Made by a program: the position numbers and the translations under genes. The notes under the pieces were generated by a model. The model searched no databases. It saw only the letters and a program-made list of their open reading frames with translations, and was not told the origin of the DNA. This document shows positions 59,447-64,000 of a DNA stretch of 64,000 nucleotides, piece after piece; positions within the stretch are counted from its first letter, which is position 1, and every line of letters starts with the position of its first letter. Source of the stretch: Owenia fusiformis (Eukaryota; Annelida; Polychaeta; Sabellida; Oweniidae); contig CAIIXF020000001.1 in assembly GCA_903813345.2 (NCBI GenBank), positions 37,667,366-37,731,365 on the forward strand. Reading direction: 5' to 3'.

Positions 59447-60175
59447 AAGTGCCCGATAAACTATAAAATGCGCATGCGTCCAGGTGTTGATAAACTATAA
59501 ATAGCGAAAATCCAGGGTTTGTCATCACAAGGTAAGCCAGGACGTGTTGAGAGAACAGCTAGTGTTGATATTGAATTTATATGTAGCCAGATAAACTTCC
59601 TTATTGAAATTACATATGGTTATTAGCAATACTTTGTAGGTGCTAAATAATAAAATATTTAGAGTATATATGAGAAAAATTGGTCATTTCGAACCTGTTG
59701 AAAAGTTTGTGGCTCTCGGCTACACCGGGGAATTTACTTCCATGAGTACACACATAAATGTGGGGTTCCCCAAGAGGTACGCGACAAGGTGACCTGGCAT
59801 CAAATGTGCTACTAAATGCTACTATCGAGAAGATAAAATAACGAATACGACAATAAGTTATAATTGCATGTGACAATTCCGAGCCTTCATCTCACTGAAG
59901 TATTTTGAAGTGAAAATAGGATTTTTGTTTTGATACATGGATTCAGATGAACGTAACTTTATTCTGACAACTAATCAAAACTGAACAAAATTGATTGTAC
60001 GTAACAGACAATTTATTGTTTTACAATGTTCTGATTGGCTAAACGAATGAAACCAACAAATTATGACATGTAAAATGACAATTTTGAAATGTAAAATTTA
60101 AAAGTGACAAACACAACCTCCCTATCCACTCTTTGAGAGCCCTAGTAAATTAATAATATGTACATGCAGCAGTGG
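59447..60175 (-). repeat. Dispersed ~0.8 kb repeat, copy B (inverted relative to copy A)
   Basis: Reverse complement of 4386-5215, with a few indels. It carries the same open frame (59643-59876). Located just 3' of the last CARD exon seen. Confidence 0.75.
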
Positions 60176-61327
60176 TCACTGGCATGTAGCGATTATAGCG
60201 GTCCTGTCTTGGCTTATTGAATTGTTACGAAGTTACGTATGCGGTGCGGAAGTTAGAGAGCAAATGACCATCATTTCAATGTAATAGTTTATGCAGGAAA
60301 ATTGAGATTAGGCCATTGGAGTATTTGTTTCATGCATTTGTAAAACGTTGCCCACTCATAGGTCATACTTATCGTTAAACCAATAACTCAAATATATGCC
60401 CTTGTACACCGATCACCTGTTGAAATTAATACAGGCCGATTTCAACAAATGTAAACGGCGATATATTTAAAATCGTATTCAAGCATGACCACGTCCCAAC
60501 TTCTTTTGTTTTCTTTACAACTAAGCTATGACTGCAGTCTATTCAGTGTTGCGTATCGAACCTTGTTTATTATAAAAATAGTGCAACAACAAGCAGAATT
60601 CACACATTTACCTTATACTTATTCTCAACTGAAGACATTGAATTTATCTCTTAGGTTTTACATTATAAATATCTTAACATGCAGAATACGAAAATAGAGG
60701 CTTAGGCCCAACTTTGTATGAATTTTATGAGAATAATCTGATTTTAGAGAAATGAAAAGAAAAATGTCCACACCCTACACAAAATATTTATGGTTCCCCG
60801 GGAATACGTATGTGCTGCTTGTATATTAGAATCATATTCCAGTTACAGAAAGAAGTACATATCATGCTAAACTATATACAACAGTTATGCACTTGGAGGT
60901 TTTGGATAAAATAACCATAACCCCTATATATTGGCCAAGGGATAATCCCAATATCCTGACTATAGGATATGTTTATCCCATACCAATCTTGGTCATCTGG
61001 TTCACATTGTTAAATCGTGGAAATATTTTAGAATATTCATGTCCAGTTTTGTTTTCTTGGCCGTGGGCGGATTTTCATGTTCTCTCAAATATTCCCATAT
61101 TTATTTTCTCGAATTTTTTATTGATAAAGTGGATGCTCTTTCCCTTTTTTTAACTACAGACCCTGATTGTCTGTGTTTTCTCCATTGCCGTTTACAGTCA
61201 TTCCGCGAACGTTACAAATTATGAACAAATATGCAAGCGGCGATTATGACGTAGCGGGCAGATATACTATATCTGCCCGCTTGGAGCGGGACGTAAAGCT
61301 TTATCCCATGGTTGCAAGGAGGATATA
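60176..61327. other. Non-coding region, no gene recognised
   Basis: Open frames at 60485-60697, 60887-61153 and 61039-61224 are AT-driven and show no domain features. A small palindrome GGGCAGATATACTATATCTGCCC lies at about 61257-61279. Confidence 0.45.
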
Positions 61328-62424
61328 CGAGGGGTGATCAATAAGTAATGGACGCTTTTTTACACAGATACTTTTTATTGACCAATCCCTTTGATTTTCC
61401 TACCAGTGATACATCATTCAATTATCTATCAATTCTGAAGATTTGAAGACAAAATATATAATACATGTTGATATATCCTTATTTCCGTGAAGGAGGTACA
61501 GGTACCCCGGGACCGACATTTACGTCACATATTCAGTTTTTAGCCAGTTTGGTAGATTTGAACTTTTTATATGCAACAAGTGTTGTATTGGTTGAATTTT
61601 TTTGCTGACTGGTAACACATAAACAGAAAGTATTGTAATGTCAGAGTGTTGTATGGAAGGGGTTTGCAGGTCAATTTGAGAAAGCATTGTGGAAGAAAGG
61701 GGTGGTGAGAGAAGGGAAAACCCTACTCCATATGGTCAATGCATCTGCCCATAGATCTCAAAATGTTCAGAAAACAATATCCCTGGACCTCAAAATTGAG
61801 CCCTTGGCCAATGCACTATATTGCCCAGATCTGCTCACATGTGACTTGTTTATTTCTATATACTACTTATTTCTATAGAGAAAGAGAGGTTTGAGACATA
61901 TAGAGACGCAGGTTTATTAACATTGATTAAATAAAACAACCCATGCAACTGTATCTTGCAACCATGTCAGATAATGGATTCAGCCTTGTCTTACAATCTT
62001 GAGTTAAGAGGATGAGGAATTGTGTACATGTAGCACTTGATGGAACCTATTTAGAGGGCCCTGTGGAATAAATGTGGCATGAATACCACATAGTGATGAT
62101 AAAATATTCAAAATCAACTATGGCATAACAAAATGGGGTAATTCATGACCATAATGGTTTGTTTTGTTCAGCCTGCATTCAACTGCATTGCATGTTAAAC
62201 ACGCTAAAATATCTTCAGAATATGTGACGTTAATGTCGGTCCCGGGGTACCCGTACCTCCTTCACAGAAATGAGGATATATCAACATGTATTATAAATTT
62301 TGTCTTCAAATCTTCAGAGTTGATAGATAATTGAATGATGAATCACTGGTAAGAAAATCGAAGGGATTGGTCTATAAAAAGCATCTGTGTAAAAAAGCGT
62401 CCATTACTTATTGATCACCCCTCG
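61328..62424. mobile_element. Mariner-family element with ~220-bp TIRs
   Basis: Ends CGAGGGGTGATCAATAAGTA and the exact inverse, flanked by TA (61326-61327 and 62425-62426). The inverted arms extend over about 220 bp each (61328-61545 and 62216-62424) at over 90% identity by eye. The interior carries a + strand transposase remnant at 61687-61878. Confidence 0.9.
61687..61878 (+). pseudogene. Mariner transposase remnant
   Basis: The reading NASAHRS ... CPDLLTCDLF aligns in pattern with the catalytic end of mariner transposases (D-N-A-x-x-H ... YSPDLAPCDFFL). The position of the second catalytic Asp before N-A reads V in this copy (MVNASAHRS). The frame is short and lacks the N-terminal DNA-binding domain, so it is inactive. 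Confidence 0.6.
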
Positions 62425-62429
62425 TAGAT

Positions 62430-63130
62430 CGAATATCACATGATGATATATTTGATATGTGGATCAAGATATCATATTTTAGCAAACAATTTACAAACCA
62501 TCGAATATCACTTTTAAACTATCGAATATCACATCTTAAATAGAGGATATCCAGTGATTTATGAGTGATATGATTTTTATCCACGAATGGATATGATATC
62601 TGCACGAGTGAGCGTAGCGAGAGAGTGCAGATATCAACATCCATGAGTGGATTAAAATCATATCACGAGTAAATCATAGGATGTTCTTTATATTCCATAG
62701 TTAAAGTCATCATCAGAATCTTCGGGAATTAAGTGATTTAAAACGAATTTTCCAAACGATACGGCAATATTGACACTTAGCCTCGTTTTGAGTCTGAAGT
62801 AGCAAAAATCCATAAACCATGGCATACGGCGCCGCATGTCATGGCTAAAACACCGTATGCTATGGTTAAGTGAAAATTTGCCAAAAATATCATATTTTAC
62901 CACTGATTTCAAAAATACCGTTTTTATTTTGACATGTTATCCTATGGATATCATGCTAACTATGGAATAATATAGGAATATCCTATGGCTCTGAAAAAAT
63001 ATCACTTATATCCATGAGTGGATATTGATATCTTGGCGAGTGAGCGCAGCGAATGAGTGAAGATACTGATATCCATGAGTGGATATAAGTGATATTTTTG
63101 AAAAACTATAGGATTGTCCGTTTATCCCAT
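62430..63130. repeat. Palindrome-rich repeat (ATCCATGAGTGGAT, GAGCGNAGCGA motifs)
   Basis: Contains two hairpin modules: GATATCTGCACGAGTGAGCG with its inverse around 62595-62635, and GAGTGAGCGCAGCGAATGAG around 63035-63060. Each is flanked by ATCCATGAGTGGAT-type palindromes, with TCCTATGG/CCATAGGA strings repeated at 62675-63000. It looks like a foldback MITE; the exact ends are unclear. Confidence 0.55.
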
Positions 63131-63299
63131 TGGGAATTATTATCCAGCGAACATTGAATAATCAGATAAATTGCAATGGAAATTCCATTTCGTCTGACAT
63201 TTTGATTGCGATAATTCAACGAACGTCATATACGTGACGTAACAGAGTGGTTTGTATTTAATGCGAACGCCGTAAAAACAAGATCCCAAAAAATAAAAA

Positions 63300-64000
63300 T
63301 ATATAATAAATATATAATTCAATTCAATTCAATTCAATTTATTTCATAATTCTTATATAATATACACTATAAAAACAAGCCGCTAGACACCCTAGTGGGT
63401 ATATGTTGCGGTCTAACAGAAATCATTAAAATGACATCTAGACTACATATAAAAGAAAATACTTATATTATGTTACATGTAGGTATATAAAAATGGTATT
63501 AACAATTAATCTAAGGATGTACAATGTAAAAATGTTACAAAAATCAGGTATCAGTATAAAATCAACAGTATAGTATGATATTGGTATTATACATTATCGA
63601 TAGATGAGTAGTTTTTTATATGAAGATTTGAAAATATTTAGAGTGGAGGGTTTTATAATATCATGGGGTAGAGCATTCCAAAGATTAGGACCTAGATAGC
63701 GAAGGGAAAGTTTAGAGCATTTAGGGATATGAAAATAATGCAATTGTCTTGTGTAATGATGATGAATATTAATGTTGATATCAAACAAGTCTTGAATAGA
63801 TTTTTTGGAAGACTGGGGTGCTTATTAAAGATTTTGTACATGAACTGACCAGTACAATATCTGTTGACATCAAAAATATTTAATATGTTAAGATCTTTAA
63901 ATAAGGGAGCGGAGTGAGAAAGTCTATCCTTATTTAAAGCTAGTCTTAAGAATTGTTTCTGCAGTTTATGTAGACGATCATAAAATGATTTAAATGTGTT
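63300..64000 (-). mobile_element. Non-LTR retrotransposon (LINE) 3' end, truncated by window edge
   Basis: The minus strand encodes the C-terminal tail typical of CR1/Jockey/RTE-type reverse transcriptases: HHHYTRQ, then LRYLGPNLWNALP, FKSSYKKLL (63594-63788). Upstream coding (63790-64000), with LHKLQKQFLRLALNKDR and FDVNRYCTGQFMYKIF, is in another frame, so there is at least one frameshift near 63785. The 3' end carries a (GAATT)n tail at 63311-63345. The rest of the element would lie beyond 64000. Confidence 0.75.
63311..63345. repeat. (AATTC)n microsatellite at LINE 3' tail
   Basis: Five tandem AATTC units followed by AATTTATTTCATAA. A similar AATTC tract followed by ACTTTATTTCAAAT occurs at 30495-30535, next to sequence resembling the same LINE tail. 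Confidence 0.8.

Overview
The window is eukaryotic nuclear DNA from an animal. Genes are split by many GT-AG introns, intergenic DNA is AT-rich and full of short inverted-repeat transposons, and one gene (CSE1L) can be rebuilt exon by exon to almost vertebrate length. Repeat content and gene style suggest a marine invertebrate. The species cannot be named from sequence alone. A 23-base N gap lies at 11694-11716.

Layout. 1-7200: no gene seen; dispersed repeats. 7280-8958 (+): exons for a small protein with a membrane segment and one EGF domain. 8953-15190: a large composite repeat saturated with AGGTCA/TGACCT half-sites. 15623-32404 (+): an S9C-type prolyl-oligopeptidase gene with its complete Ser-Asp-His triad. 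Its introns carry several foldback elements, and its first domain exon is interrupted by a TA-flanked element. 33843-47322 (-): complete 24-exon CSE1L (exportin-2/CAS), convergent with the peptidase gene. Its introns carry two hAT-type MITEs with 8-bp target duplications, a mariner-like element and another TIR element; a further foldback element lies 68 bases upstream of its ATG. 48.4-52.2 kb: repeats, including tRNA-derived sequence. 52563-52982 (+) and 55499-56065 (-): two divergent, convergently oriented profilin-like genes. 58110-59335 (+): 5' exons of a CARD protein, possibly an initiator caspase. 59.4-64 kb: repeats, including a mariner with about 220-bp TIRs and the 3' end of a LINE on the minus strand.

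Most interesting reading. The TM/EGF exons, an 18-nt microexon candidate and the peptidase exons are all on the + strand, and their junction phases (phase 1) are compatible. The peptidase exons also carry seven N-glycosylation sequons. Together this suggests a type II membrane ectopeptidase with an EGF stalk instead of two separate genes. That model is an inference and depends on transcript evidence; the transposon in the N-terminal domain exon is the main difficulty for it.
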